From Streptomyces oceani (GTDB taxonomy: Bacteria; Actinomycetota; Actinomycetes; Streptomycetales; Streptomycetaceae): a stretch of DNA of 64,000 nucleotides. Positions 31,983 through 41,099 of this stretch are shown piece after piece (positions within the stretch are counted from its first letter, which is position 1; every line of letters starts with the position of its first letter). The DNA lies in contig NZ_LJGU01000114.1 of assembly GCF_001751245.1 (NCBI RefSeq), forward strand, positions 189,663 through 253,662. The letters are read 5' to 3'. Below the pieces are notes generated by a model, which worked only from the letters and a program-made list of their open reading frames with translations, made no database searches and was not told the DNA's origin. Both the position numbers and the translations under genes were made by a program.

Positions 31983-32744
31983 TCAGGCCCGGATGACCTG
32001 CGGTCCGCGGAGCGAGTAACGGTGTGCTTCGGTGGCGGGCAGCCCGGTGGAGGTCACCAGCGCGTCGAAGTCCCCCACGTCAGCGAACCGGCAGAAGCTC
32101 ACCGCGGCGAACTTGGTGTGCATGCCGGCGAACACCCGGCGCCGCGCGGCCCGTAGCGCCTGGGACTTGACCTCGCTCACGGCCGGGTCCGGGGTCGTCA
32201 GCCCGTGTTCCCGGGAGATGCCGTTGGCTCCGATGAAGGCCAGATCGATGACGAACCCGGCGAGCATCTTGGTGGTCCAGTGGTCCACGGTAGCCAGCGT
32301 CCCGCCCCGGACCCGGCCGCCGAGCAGCAGCACGGTGAAACCATCGGTCTCCGCGAGCGCGCCCGCCGCGGTCAGCGAGGTGGTCACGATGGTCAGTTGG
32401 CGGTCGCGCGGTAGTGCCTCCGCGATGAGCTGTGGGGTGTAGCCCTCGTCGATGAACACCGTCTCGGCCTCTCCCAGGAGGCCTACCGCGGCCGCCGCGA
32501 TCCGACGTTTCTCCGGGACGTGCATGGTCGTACGAAACGCCAGCGTGGTCTCGAATCCGGCGCTCTCCACCGGGTAGGCACCGCCGTGTGTGCGCCGCAG
32601 CAGCCCGTGTGATTCCAGGACCCGCAGATCGCGGCGGACCGTCTCCCGGGCGACACCCAGCTCGACGGCAAGCTCGCTGACGTCGACCGTACCTTCCCGA
32701 CGGGCCGTGCTGACGATCTCCCGCTGCCGTTCCTCGGCGCTCAT
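31983..32744 (-). CDS. DeoR/GlpR family transcriptional regulator
   Basis: The 253-residue regulator has the DeoR helix-turn-helix at residues about 5-55 (RQREIVSTARREGTVDVSELAVELGVARETVRRDLRVLE, then GLLRRTHGGA) and a sugar-phosphate-isomerase-like ligand domain with VFIDEGYTPQLIAEAL, TSLTAAGALAE, VLLLGGRVRGGT and FIGANGIS. DeoR proteins sense a phosphorylated sugar. It lies upstream of the sugar ABC operon in the same direction, so it is the likely local regulator. ATG 32744 follows GGAGG. Confidence 0.9.
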   Translation of the reverse strand: MSAEERQREIVSTARREGTVDVSELAVELGVARETVRRDLRVLESHGLLRRTHGGAYPVESAGFETTLAFRTTMHVPEKRRIAAAAVGLLGEAETVFIDEGYTPQLIAEALPRDRQLTIVTTSLTAAGALAETDGFTVLLLGGRVRGGTLATVDHWTTKMLAGFVIDLAFIGANGISREHGLTTPDPAVSEVKSQALRAARRRVFAGMHTKFAAVSFCRFADVGDFDALVTSTGLPATEAHRYSLRGPQVIRA

Positions 32745-33230
32745 TCTCCGCCTCGCCTCCTTGCCGTACGGGCACCGATTTGCCCGAACGGGCCCGTGTG
32801 GAGAGTTGTACATCCAGAGGAACACCGCGAATAGGCTCGTGGGCCCACTGATCGTGCCCGGTTGGGCCCGTTCACGGGCTCCCCAGGGAAGCAGTTGATA
32901 GCGGTGAGAAGGATTTCGCGGAGGGGCGCCGAGGCCCGTTTCGGACCGGTGCATGACCGTTCGGTGACCGCCACGCTGTCAGCGGTCACCGACGCGGGGA
33001 GCGGGCTGCTGGCAGGACCGATACCTGGCCAACCGCCGAACTCCGAGCACGTAGGTCCTCTGACCTGTACAGCTGCCTGACGGACGAGGCCCCGAACCAT
33101 CCGATCCGGCCCAGCCCGAAGTGGATCGTCCACGCGCCGGAGCACAGTCCCGCGCCGGGTCCAGGCCCTGGCCGGTACGAGCCGAGCCAGCCCAAGCCGG
33201 ACGGTCTGATACTCCGGCCAGTCTCCTGAG
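32745..33230. other. Regulatory gap upstream of the DeoR gene
   Basis: No gene is supported in this 486-bp stretch. It contains GAACGGGCCC (32786-32795) and its exact complement GGGCCCGTTC (32864-32873), with a palindrome GTGGGCCCAC (32839-32848) between them: three GGGCCC cores in 80 bp. They could be operators of the DeoR gene. The remaining 350 bp up to the DUF5107 stop shows nothing I recognise. Confidence 0.45.
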
Positions 33231-35189
33231 TCAGGCCGGACGCATCCGAAACTCGTACTGCTCCGGTATCGGTTCGGAGGTCAGCTCCGCCCAGGTGGTG
33301 TTCAGAATCTCGTCGCCCTCCCGGAGGTCATCCACCTCGAAGCCCTCGTCGAAAACGGCCCGTGCGGCCTGCGGCTCGCCCTCCGCTATCAGCACCCGCG
33401 CGTCCAACAGTCGGCAGCGCCCCCGGGAGCGTTCCTCAGCGGGAAGCAGATCGAGGGCTTCCCGTGCTTCGGCGGGACGCTCCGCCGCGAGCAGTATCGG
33501 CACGGCCTCCCGCACCATCGCGGCCCGTGCCCCTCCGTCGCTCACCAACCGCAGCGCGGCCAGGATCCGGTCGGCGGCACGCTGTGGGTACAAGCCGGTC
33601 GCCGCGTCGTACGCGTCCGCCAAAGCCAGACAGCGCAGCGCCCAGGGGTTCTCACCGGCGGCACAGGAGCGCTCCCAACTGCGCACCGCCTGGGCGTGAT
33701 CACCAGCGTGCCATTGGGCGACTCCGAGGTGATAGTCGGTCAGCGTGCCGGAGGGCGCGCACTCCAACTGGTCCCGCCAGGCGGCGGAAACCAGGGTGGG
33801 GCCCGGTGGGACGGAGCCCACGGCGTCACCGACCGGCAACCGTCCGGTCGTCAGAAGCGTGAGCCAGGATTCCTGCTCCGCTCCCAGGAGTTCCTCTCCG
33901 AAGGGCGTGCCCGGCAACTGATAGCCGCCCCGTGCCGCTTCGAGGGCACCCCAGCCGGAGCCCGTGGCCAGGAGCGGTCCCGGCCCGGTGTCCGCGCACG
34001 AGAGCCAAGCGTCGTACGCCGCCTGCACATCGGCGCGTGGCAGTGCCCGTTGGAGTCGGTCGGCGACATGGGTGCTGGCCGCGCTCCAGTCGTCTCCGTG
34101 CACCGCGTCCGGATCGGCACGCAGCGGACCGTAGGCCTCCAGCCAGGCGAACTCCTCCCCCGCGTCCAAGGGGACGTGTTCGAGCTGGGTGCGGGCGAGG
34201 CCCGCCTGAATCTCGGCGTATCCCTCGGTGTCGGGCGCGGTGAGCCATTGCTGCCACCGACGGCCCCCGGGGCCGTGGCCCCACACGAACAGCTTGCGCC
34301 CGCGCAGCAGGTCGGTCGAGGTCTGCACGAGACCCTCACCGTGTTCGTCGAGCGAGGCGATCCACTTGCGGGACTCGAACGGCACCTCGTAGAAGTAGTC
34401 GGCCGGATACTCACTGCGCAGCGGGTAACTGCGGTCCGCGCCACGCCAGTAGGGCACGGGGATCCGGCTCAGACTGCGCTCGTAGCCGAAGTGCCAGGTC
34501 TCCTCCGCCGGCACCAGCACGCGGGTGGTCTCCCGTTCCGGGACGGCGATGTTCGACCACCAGTACACCGGGACGGTGTGATCGTGCGGGTTACGAATCC
34601 GGGCACCGACATGGAGGAAGTCGGAGCCCTCGGGCAACCACAGGTCGACCTGGAACGGGGTGTCGCGGAGCCGCTCCCACTCCCACAGCCGCAGCATCTC
34701 GCCACCGTCTGGCGCGGGCACCACGGCGGCGTGCACGGGCGCGCAGGAGAGGGTGGTGTGTCCGGTGGCGCCGATGTTCCACTCGATACCGCCGGAGAAC
34801 CAGGCGTCGTTCAAGGCGAAGTTCGCCGGCTGGAACACCGGGTTCGTATAGAGGAGTTCCCGCTCGGTGGGCTTGTGGTAGAGCGAGTGGACGCGGCCAC
34901 CGAGACCAGGCAACACGGTGACGCGCAGGCGATCGCTCTCCACGATCAGCGTGGGCAGCTCCATGGCGGCACGCTGCCGACCGTACCCGTCCTGGAGGCG
35001 GGTGGGCAGCACCGACCGCACCGGTGCGTATCCCACCTGCCGCGCCATGTCGCGCGGCAGCTGGGCGCGTTCGCTGTCCTCGATGGTGTGCATCTCGTCC
35101 AACGGAAGCAGGGGCGGAAGGGGACTCTCCGGCCCCACCGGCGCGCCGGGCAGGGTCAGGCTGCTGCTGCGTACGGTCGTGCTGCCCAC
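33231..35189 (-). CDS. DUF5107 domain protein with TPR-like C-terminus
   Basis: This 652-residue protein starts at GTG 35189. Residues about 60-400 form a galactose-mutarotase-like beta-sandwich of the DUF5107 type: VTVLPGLGGRVHSLYHKPTERELLYTNP, GGIEWNIGATGHTT, WWSNIAVPERETTRVLVPA and WGHGPGGRRWQQWL. The rest, with HLGVAQWHAGDHAQAVRSWERS, is an alpha-solenoid of TPR-like repeats. DUF5107 proteins act with carbohydrate utilisation genes, possibly as mutarotases or glycan-binding proteins. It has no signal peptide, so it is cytosolic. It lies next to the sugar transport operon on the same strand. Confidence 0.82.
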   Translation of the reverse strand: MGSTTVRSSSLTLPGAPVGPESPLPPLLPLDEMHTIEDSERAQLPRDMARQVGYAPVRSVLPTRLQDGYGRQRAAMELPTLIVESDRLRVTVLPGLGGRVHSLYHKPTERELLYTNPVFQPANFALNDAWFSGGIEWNIGATGHTTLSCAPVHAAVVPAPDGGEMLRLWEWERLRDTPFQVDLWLPEGSDFLHVGARIRNPHDHTVPVYWWSNIAVPERETTRVLVPAEETWHFGYERSLSRIPVPYWRGADRSYPLRSEYPADYFYEVPFESRKWIASLDEHGEGLVQTSTDLLRGRKLFVWGHGPGGRRWQQWLTAPDTEGYAEIQAGLARTQLEHVPLDAGEEFAWLEAYGPLRADPDAVHGDDWSAASTHVADRLQRALPRADVQAAYDAWLSCADTGPGPLLATGSGWGALEAARGGYQLPGTPFGEELLGAEQESWLTLLTTGRLPVGDAVGSVPPGPTLVSAAWRDQLECAPSGTLTDYHLGVAQWHAGDHAQAVRSWERSCAAGENPWALRCLALADAYDAATGLYPQRAADRILAALRLVSDGGARAAMVREAVPILLAAERPAEAREALDLLPAEERSRGRCRLLDARVLIAEGEPQAARAVFDEGFEVDDLREGDEILNTTWAELTSEPIPEQYEFRMRPA

Positions 35190-35354
35190 GGTGCCTCGCT
35201 CTCTCACACGGGCCACCGCCGCCCGGTGTCCCCGATGACCATGGAACACGGTCGCCGGCTGGTTGAACAGAGCCTGTGGACAGCCCGGCAGGCCGATCAC
35301 ACAAAGGTCCGAGTCCATTACCCGAACGGTCGTCGAGCTGGCAGGATGACCGGC

Positions 35355-36404
35355 ATGGCGCACGATCGGATACCAGCCTCGCTCCCCGTGGCGACCACCA
35401 TGCGGCGGCACGCCAGCGGCCGGGCGTGGCTGGCCGAACTGCCGGCGATGATCTCCGACTTCGTGGAGCGCTGGGAGCTGCGGCTGGGTCTCCCCTTCCA
35501 CGGCGGGAGCTGTTCCTGGGCGGCACCGGCCTGGCGGCGCGACGAGGCCGAACCGCTGGTGTTCAAGATCACCTGGCCGCATCCGGAGGCCACGAGCGAG
35601 GGCATGAGCCTGCGGAACTGGTCGGGCCGCGGTGCCGTACGCGTACTCGCGCACGACGCCGAGCGGTACGCCCTGCTGCTGGAGCGCTGCACTCCTGGTA
35701 CGCCCCTCGCACGCACCCATGGAACGCCCGCCGAGGAGCGGCTGGCCTGCGCGGCCGACGTGCTACGGACCCTGTGGAGCGTCCTCCCGCCGGGGACTGG
35801 GCGCGCGGACACGTACACCGAGGTGCCAACTCCCGCCGCGACGAGCGCGGCATGCAGAACGGCCGCGCCAGGTACGACAGCCGCGCCCCCGGCAACCGCG
35901 CCGTACGGCGTGCCGCCGTTGGCCCGGATCACCGCGGAGTGGGCGGACATCGCGGAAGAACGAGCGCACCGGGTCTGGCCCGATGGAATCGACCCCGGAC
36001 TGTTCGCCCTGGCCGCCGAACTCATGCGGAAGCTGCCGGAGTCCGCGGAGCACACCGTCCTGTTGCACGGCGACTTCAATCCCGGAAACGTACTGGCCGC
36101 GCGGCGCAGCCCCTGGCTGGCCATCGACCCGAAGCCGATGACCGGCGACCCGGCCTTCGACCCGTGGCCGCTGATCGAGCAGGTGGACGCCCCGTTCGCC
36201 TACCCGGAGCCGCGCGGGGTGCTGCTCCGACGCACTGCGATGCTGGCGGAACTCCTCGGGCAGGACGTGTCGCGGCTACGCGCCTGGACGGTCGTCCGGC
36301 ACCTGGAACATGCCCTGTGGTCCGTGGTCGAGGACGACGACATGCGCCGGAGCATCTCGCTGATGCGGCAGTCCCGGGTGCTGGCGGACGTCGCCGGGCT
36401 CTGA
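35355..36404 (+). CDS. APH(6)/hydroxyurea-type phosphotransferase family kinase
   Basis: The 349-residue protein has a kinase-like fold of the aminoglycoside/hydroxyurea antibiotic resistance kinase family (PF04655): N-terminal WELRLGLPFHGGSCSWAAPA, LVFKITWPH (ATP lysine), LLLERCTPGT, Brenner loop HGDFNPGNVLAA and AIDPKPMTGDPAFD. ATG 35355 fits a GGCAGGA site eight bases upstream (ATG 35346 is nine bases earlier). It could phosphorylate an aminoglycoside such as streptomycin or a metabolite. A family this common in streptomycetes does not by itself imply resistance. Divergent from the DUF5107 gene. The Ala/Thr/Pro-rich insert near residue 160 is unusual. Confidence 0.83.
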   Translation: MAHDRIPASLPVATTMRRHASGRAWLAELPAMISDFVERWELRLGLPFHGGSCSWAAPAWRRDEAEPLVFKITWPHPEATSEGMSLRNWSGRGAVRVLAHDAERYALLLERCTPGTPLARTHGTPAEERLACAADVLRTLWSVLPPGTGRADTYTEVPTPAATSAACRTAAPGTTAAPPATAPYGVPPLARITAEWADIAEERAHRVWPDGIDPGLFALAAELMRKLPESAEHTVLLHGDFNPGNVLAARRSPWLAIDPKPMTGDPAFDPWPLIEQVDAPFAYPEPRGVLLRRTAMLAELLGQDVSRLRAWTVVRHLEHALWSVVEDDDMRRSISLMRQSRVLADVAGL

Positions 36405-36510
36405 TCCGGCCGCGCGCGGCGGCGGGGCGGCAGTCCTCCGGTTGCGGGCTCGTACCAGCGCGGGACGATGGTGTCAGGCCTGAGAGCACACCCGTACCAG
36501 GAGGTACGTC

Positions 36511-36924
36511 ATGACCACGGCCGCAGAAATCATGCACACCGGCGCACGGTGGATACCCGCCACCGAGACGCTGGACCGTGCCGCCCAGCTCATGCGACGA
36601 CTCGACGTGGGGGCACTGCCCGTGAGTGACAGCGATGAGCGACTGTGCGGCATGCTCACCGACCGGGACATCGTGGTCGGCTGTGTGGCGCACGGACACG
36701 ATCCGTCCCACATGACCGCGGGTGACCTGTCCAAGGGCACCCCACGGTGGATCGAGAGCACCGCCGACGTGGGCACCGTACTAGAGGAGATGCAGACCCA
36801 CCGGATTCGGCGACTTCCGGTGATCGAGAACAAGCGTCTGGTGGGCATCATCAGCGAGGCCGACCTCGCCCAGCACCTGTCCGATCAGCAACGCGCCCGC
36901 TTCATGGAAGGGGTGTACGCCTGA
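36511..36924 (+). CDS. CBS-domain pair protein
   Basis: This 137-residue protein consists of two CBS motifs: residues about 5-60 (MHTGARWIPATETLDRAAQLM, VGALPVSDSDERLCGMLTDRDIV) and about 75-130 (DVGTVLEEMQTHRIRRLPVIENKRLVGIISEADLA). CBS pairs bind adenosine nucleotides such as AMP, ATP or SAM and act as energy sensors. Stand-alone members in actinomycetes are often stress-induced. ATG 36511 has an AGGAGG-like site (CAGGAGGTACGTC). Single gene with no partner visible. Confidence 0.92.
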   Translation: MTTAAEIMHTGARWIPATETLDRAAQLMRRLDVGALPVSDSDERLCGMLTDRDIVVGCVAHGHDPSHMTAGDLSKGTPRWIESTADVGTVLEEMQTHRIRRLPVIENKRLVGIISEADLAQHLSDQQRARFMEGVYA

Positions 36925-36979
36925 CCGTCGGCTGCCGCTCGGCGATGCACGGCAGTGTTGGCCTCCGCCCAGACGAGCG

Positions 36980-37498
36980 TCACTCGCCTGTCGCCCCGTC
37001 GGCCAACTCGCGTACGACATCGAGTTGGCCGACATGGCGTGCGTACTCCTGTAGCAGGTGACAAAGAATCCAGCCGAGGGTGGGCGGCTGCTGGTCCGGG
37101 GGGAACCGGCCACCACACGCGGCCCGGTCCAGCAACTCCGCCCCGTTCACGATGGTGCGGGAGCGGGCACACCGGGCCTCGAAGCGGTCCAGCACCTCCT
37201 GGACGGACAGCGCGGCCGGGACCTGCCAACGACCGTCAGGGCCGTGGTCCGCCCACGGGTCGGTGAGGGGACGTGCCTCAAAGCCCCACTCCAGCCAGCG
37301 TCGCTCCACGTGCGTCAGATGCCACACCAGCTCCAGTGGCGACCAGCGCGAGGGCAGTCTGCTGCGGCGCAGCTCCGACTCCGGCGGCCCCTCGGTCTTC
37401 GCCCTCAGGGTCGCGCGGTAGTAGTCGAGCTGAGCGGCCAGCAGATCTTTGGGGTCAGCGAGGTCGTAGCTTGGCAGGTCCCGGGGCTGCGTGCTCAT
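36980..37498 (-). CDS. DUF664 / DinB-like mycothiol-dependent enzyme
   Basis: This 172-residue four-helix DinB-fold protein carries the DUF664 pattern: LDYYRATLRAKTEG, SPLELVWHLTHVERRWLEWGF (first metal His) and TLGWILCHLLQEYARHVGQLDVVREL (two more histidines). The three histidines probably bind a divalent metal and activate mycothiol. It starts at ATG 37498 overlapping the peptidase stop (ATGA), so the two are co-translated. Substrate unknown; detoxification or S-transfer is the usual inference. Confidence 0.88.
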   Translation of the reverse strand: MSTQPRDLPSYDLADPKDLLAAQLDYYRATLRAKTEGPPESELRRSRLPSRWSPLELVWHLTHVERRWLEWGFEARPLTDPWADHGPDGRWQVPAALSVQEVLDRFEARCARSRTIVNGAELLDRAACGGRFPPDQQPPTLGWILCHLLQEYARHVGQLDVVRELADGATGE

Positions 37499-39501
37499 TC
37501 CGTCAGCTCCAACGCTGGTACGTCCTGCCGGTTCAGTCCGAACACCCTGTCATACAGCGCGAGTTCCGCTTCCACGGCGCGGACGATGCTGTCCGCCCGC
37601 CGGAAGCCGTGTCCTTCGCCCTCGAAGGTCAGATAGGCGTGCGGAGCACCGCTGCCCGTGGTGACCTTGTCGAGGAAGCGTTCGCACTGGACCGGCGGGC
37701 AGATGACGTCATCGAGCCCCTGCAACAGGAGGAACGGGACACTGACCCGCTCCGCGTGTGCGGCGGGTGAGCGGTCACGGTAACGCGCACGCTGCTCGGC
37801 GAGCGGCCCGACGAGGGACTCCAGATACTGGGACTCGAAGTCGTGGGTCTCGCCCTCCGCCCATCCCTCCAGGTCGAGGATCGGGTAGGAGATGGTGCCG
37901 CAGGCGTACACACCCTCGGTGTCGGGGGAGGTGAGGGAGGCAGCGCTGGTCCAGCCGCCCGCGCTGCCGCCGCGGATCGCGATTCGCTCCGGGTCGGCGA
38001 CACCCTCGGCCGCCAGGGCACGGGCCGCGGTGGCGCAGTCCATCACGTCCACCACTCCCCACTGTTCCCGCAGCCGGTTGCGGTACTCCCGGCCGTACCC
38101 GGTGGAGCCGCCGTAGTTCACCTCGACGACGCCGATGCCGCGGGAGGTGAAGTAGGCGATCTCCAGGTCGAGTACGAGCGGCGAACGGCTGGTCGGGCCA
38201 CCGTGGACCCACACGGCGTACGGCGGGAGCTCGCCCTCGGGCGCCACAAGCTCCGGGTGCCGGGGCGGGTAGAGGTTACCGTGCACCTCCCGCCCGTCCG
38301 GCCCGCGGAAGACACGGACCTGCGGCTGCGGATAGTAGTCGGGGTGCACGGCGTCCTGGTGCGGGCGCGCGATCACCCGACCGTGGCCGTCCCTGGTGTC
38401 CAACTCGACGATCTCGTGGCCGCGCTGCGCTCCGGCGGCGATTCCGACGACTCTGCTGCCGGACACCGCCAGGGACGCGGACCACTCGGTCCAGGGACCG
38501 GGCATGTCCACGACCTCGCCGCCGTCCGGGTCCAGTACTCCGAGGACCATCCCGCCCTGGCCGTGCAGCACCGCGACCAGACCGCTGAGGAGCGGCACGA
38601 ACCAGCGGTAACCGATCCGCCACAGGCCGCCGGCGAACTCCTCGGCACACGGGCACAGATTGACGGCCGTGTCACCGTCCGGTTCGAGACGGTGCAGGTT
38701 CCACCAGCCCGTGCGGTCGGAGGCGAACAGCAACGAGCCGTCCGCGGCCCACTCCACCTGCGCCACGGACTCCTCCGTGCCGCCGGCCACCGTACGCACC
38801 CGAAGGAAACCGCCGTCCGCGTCGACCTCGGCGAGTCGAAGCAGTGTGCCGTCCCAGGGCATTGAGGGGTGGTCCCAGGCCAGCCAGGCCGCCTGTCGAC
38901 CGTCCGGCGAGAATCGCGGGCCGGTGAGGAACCGGTGCGTCGCCGGGGTCAGTTCACGGACACCACCGCGGTCCTCGGCCGCCGAGCCGTCCAGCGGCAC
39001 CGACACCGGGAGCCGGCGCAGCTCCGTCGGGCCCTCGCCGGTGAACTCCTCCAGCACGCAGGTCACGTCACCCTGCTCAGGCCGCACGACCGGGTCGCAC
39101 CAGCGCAGCCCCTCCCCCACGGCGGAGAGCGGGGTCAGTGGCCAGGGCTCGGTCGCCGGGTCGTCCGGAGCGAAGGCGTAGAGCCGCTGGTCGGCGAAGT
39201 GTGTGAAGACCACCAACGGTCCTCCCGTGGGACGTTCGACGCCGGCCCACGGCAATCCGCCATACTCGATCATCCGGTTGCGGACGTTCCACGGGGCGGG
39301 CAGCACCGACTCGGCCGGTTGCTCACGGTCCTCCCGCAGCCGCATCAGCGCACGCCGGCCGCCCTCCTGCGGCCGGGGCTCGGTCCACCACACCTCGGCG
39401 CCGACCGCGCCCAGATACTCCGGGCTGCCGTCGTGTGCGGCGACGAGTGCCGCATCGACGGGTGAGTGCCAGGTGCCGTACGGAGCCTCGGTGTTCGCCA
39501 T
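37495..39501 (-). CDS. S9-family prolyl oligopeptidase-like serine peptidase
   Basis: The 668-residue protein has an N-terminal beta-propeller (WWTEPRPQEGGRRAL, LTGPRFSPDGRQAAWLAWDHP, FASDRTGWWNL) and a C-terminal alpha/beta hydrolase: VWVHGGPTSR, GSTGYGREYR, nucleophile elbow RGGSAGG with Ser513, LLLQGLDDVICP (Asp) and GEGHGF (His). The propeller restricts access to small peptides. No signal peptide, so it is cytosolic and probably finishes peptide breakdown. The DUF664 gene overlaps its end. ATG 39501 follows GGAGGAA. An 8-bp tandem repeat array lies about 70-135 bp upstream. Confidence 0.92.
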   Translation of the reverse strand: MANTEAPYGTWHSPVDAALVAAHDGSPEYLGAVGAEVWWTEPRPQEGGRRALMRLREDREQPAESVLPAPWNVRNRMIEYGGLPWAGVERPTGGPLVVFTHFADQRLYAFAPDDPATEPWPLTPLSAVGEGLRWCDPVVRPEQGDVTCVLEEFTGEGPTELRRLPVSVPLDGSAAEDRGGVRELTPATHRFLTGPRFSPDGRQAAWLAWDHPSMPWDGTLLRLAEVDADGGFLRVRTVAGGTEESVAQVEWAADGSLLFASDRTGWWNLHRLEPDGDTAVNLCPCAEEFAGGLWRIGYRWFVPLLSGLVAVLHGQGGMVLGVLDPDGGEVVDMPGPWTEWSASLAVSGSRVVGIAAGAQRGHEIVELDTRDGHGRVIARPHQDAVHPDYYPQPQVRVFRGPDGREVHGNLYPPRHPELVAPEGELPPYAVWVHGGPTSRSPLVLDLEIAYFTSRGIGVVEVNYGGSTGYGREYRNRLREQWGVVDVMDCATAARALAAEGVADPERIAIRGGSAGGWTSAASLTSPDTEGVYACGTISYPILDLEGWAEGETHDFESQYLESLVGPLAEQRARYRDRSPAAHAERVSVPFLLLQGLDDVICPPVQCERFLDKVTTGSGAPHAYLTFEGEGHGFRRADSIVRAVEAELALYDRVFGLNRQDVPALELTE

Positions 39502-39571
39502 GGGCTGGGTTCCTCCCGGTGCCGGATGTCAGGTGTGGGTGGGGGTGCTGGTGTCGGATTCTCGCGTCGCC

Positions 39572-39635
39572 GTGTCGCTACATCGTCGTGTCGCCGTGTC
39601 GCCGTGTCCCTGTGTCCCTGTGTCCCTGTGTCGTG
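39572..39635 (+). repeat. Tandem 8-bp repeat array
   Basis: Eight consecutive 8-bp units: GTGTCGCT, an imperfect one, then GTGTCGCC twice and GTGTCCCT three times, then a partial unit. From 39588 the units are perfect in phase. It lies in the 266-bp gap upstream of the S9 peptidase gene (39502-39767), in which I see no gene. Confidence 0.85.
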
Positions 39636-39767
39636 TCCGCCGAACTCGCACGGCGGATACCGGTCGCGGTACCGTCGTCGTCGGTGGCGCTCCGCGACGT
39701 GCCGCCACCCCGCCCCTCGAGGGGTGCGTCGCCGAAGCGACCAGGACGGGAACCGGTGCGCGTGGCA

Positions 39768-41099
39768 CTACAGGGCGAGCAGCGCCCGATCCAGCACACG
39801 GACGCCGAAATGGAGGGCTTCCACCGGCACCCGCTCGTCCACACCGTGGAAGAGGGCCTGGTAGTCGAATCCAGCGGGGAGTTGGAGTGGCGAGAAGCCG
39901 TATCCCTTGATCCCCAGCCGGGAGAACTGTTTGGCGTCGGTGCCGCCGGACATGCAGTACGGCACGACGTGCGCGGTCGGGTCGAAGTGCTCCAGGGCCT
40001 CCCGCATCGCGGCATAGGCCGGGGAGTCCACCGGCGACTGGAGCGCGACCTCCTGGTGGTGGAAGTCCCAGTCCACGTCCGGGCCGGTCAGTTGGTCCAG
40101 GGTCTCCCGGAACTCCCCCTCGCCGCCGGGCAACATCCGACCGTCGACGAAACCAGTGGCGGTGCCCGGAATGACGTTGACCTTGTATCCAGCGTCCAGC
40201 ATGGTCGGGTTCGCGCTGTTCCGCACTGTCGGCTCGACCAACGCCGCCGCGCTCCCCAGCCTGACCAGCAGCGCGTCGACGTCGAAGTCCGGGGCGTCCA
40301 GCTTCGGGGGCTCCAGGCCCCGCAGCGCGGATAGTTCGGTGAGGGCGGCCCGTACGGTCGGGGTGAGGCGGACCGGCCACTCGTGCTCGCTGATCCGGGT
40401 GACGGCGCCGGCGAGCCGACTCACGGCGTTCGCGCGGTTCACCTTGGAACCGTGACCCGCCCTGCCCCGCGCGGTGAGTCGCAGCCAGCCAGTGCCGCGC
40501 TCCCCGGCGGCCAGCGGATAGAGCCGGAGCCCCTCGTCGGTGTGGAAGGTGAACGCGCCCGACTCGCTGATGCCCTCGGTGCAGCCTTCGAAGAAGTCGG
40601 CGTGCTCCTCAGTGAGGAAGCCGGAGCCGTAGTCGGCGCTGTCCTCCTCGTCCGCCGTGAACGCCAGCACGATGTCCCGCCGGGGCCGCACCCCGGCCCG
40701 GGCCCAGGCCCGGACCACGGAAAGCACCATCGCGTCGGCGTTCTTCATGTCAATGGCGCCGCGTCCCCACACCACGCCATCCCGCACCTCGCCGGAGAAC
40801 GGGTGCACGGTCCACTCGCTGGGGTCGGCCGGGACGACGTCGAGGTGGCCGTGCACCAGCAGCGCGTCGGCGCTCGAGTCGGTGCCCGAGATACGCGCCA
40901 CGACGTTCGTACGGTCCGGGGCCTTCTCCAGCAGGGCCGGCTCCAGACCGGCCTCGGCGAGCCGTTCGGCCACGAACTCGGCCGCCTGCCGCTCGACTCC
41001 GTCACCCCGTCCGTGGTTGGTGGTGTCCATCCGGATCAGCTCGGAGGTGTAGCTCACCACCTCGTCCAGTGCCCGCTCATCGATGTGCGGCTCAGCCAT
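39768..41099 (-). CDS. M20 family metallopeptidase
   Basis: The 443-residue M20 dipeptidase-like protein has zinc ligands and catalytic residues in place: His85 and Asp87 in VHGHLD, Asp118 in GRGAIDMKN, Glu151/Glu152 in FTADEEDS, and the lid-domain HGSKVNRANAVSRLAGAV dimerisation contact. The C-terminal GGTDAKQFSRLG holds the second ligand region. It removes an amino-acid residue from small peptides or N-acyl amino acids in the cytosol. ATG 41099 overlaps the M55 peptidase stop by 8 nt, so the pair works together. Confidence 0.92.
   Translation of the reverse strand: MAEPHIDERALDEVVSYTSELIRMDTTNHGRGDGVERQAAEFVAERLAEAGLEPALLEKAPDRTNVVARISGTDSSADALLVHGHLDVVPADPSEWTVHPFSGEVRDGVVWGRGAIDMKNADAMVLSVVRAWARAGVRPRRDIVLAFTADEEDSADYGSGFLTEEHADFFEGCTEGISESGAFTFHTDEGLRLYPLAAGERGTGWLRLTARGRAGHGSKVNRANAVSRLAGAVTRISEHEWPVRLTPTVRAALTELSALRGLEPPKLDAPDFDVDALLVRLGSAAALVEPTVRNSANPTMLDAGYKVNVIPGTATGFVDGRMLPGGEGEFRETLDQLTGPDVDWDFHHQEVALQSPVDSPAYAAMREALEHFDPTAHVVPYCMSGGTDAKQFSRLGIKGYGFSPLQLPAGFDYQALFHGVDERVPVEALHFGVRVLDRALLAL

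Noticed and set aside
35355..36404. APH-type kinase as evidence of an antibiotic gene cluster
   Set aside because: No biosynthetic genes are adjacent, and this family is widespread in streptomycetes outside such clusters.
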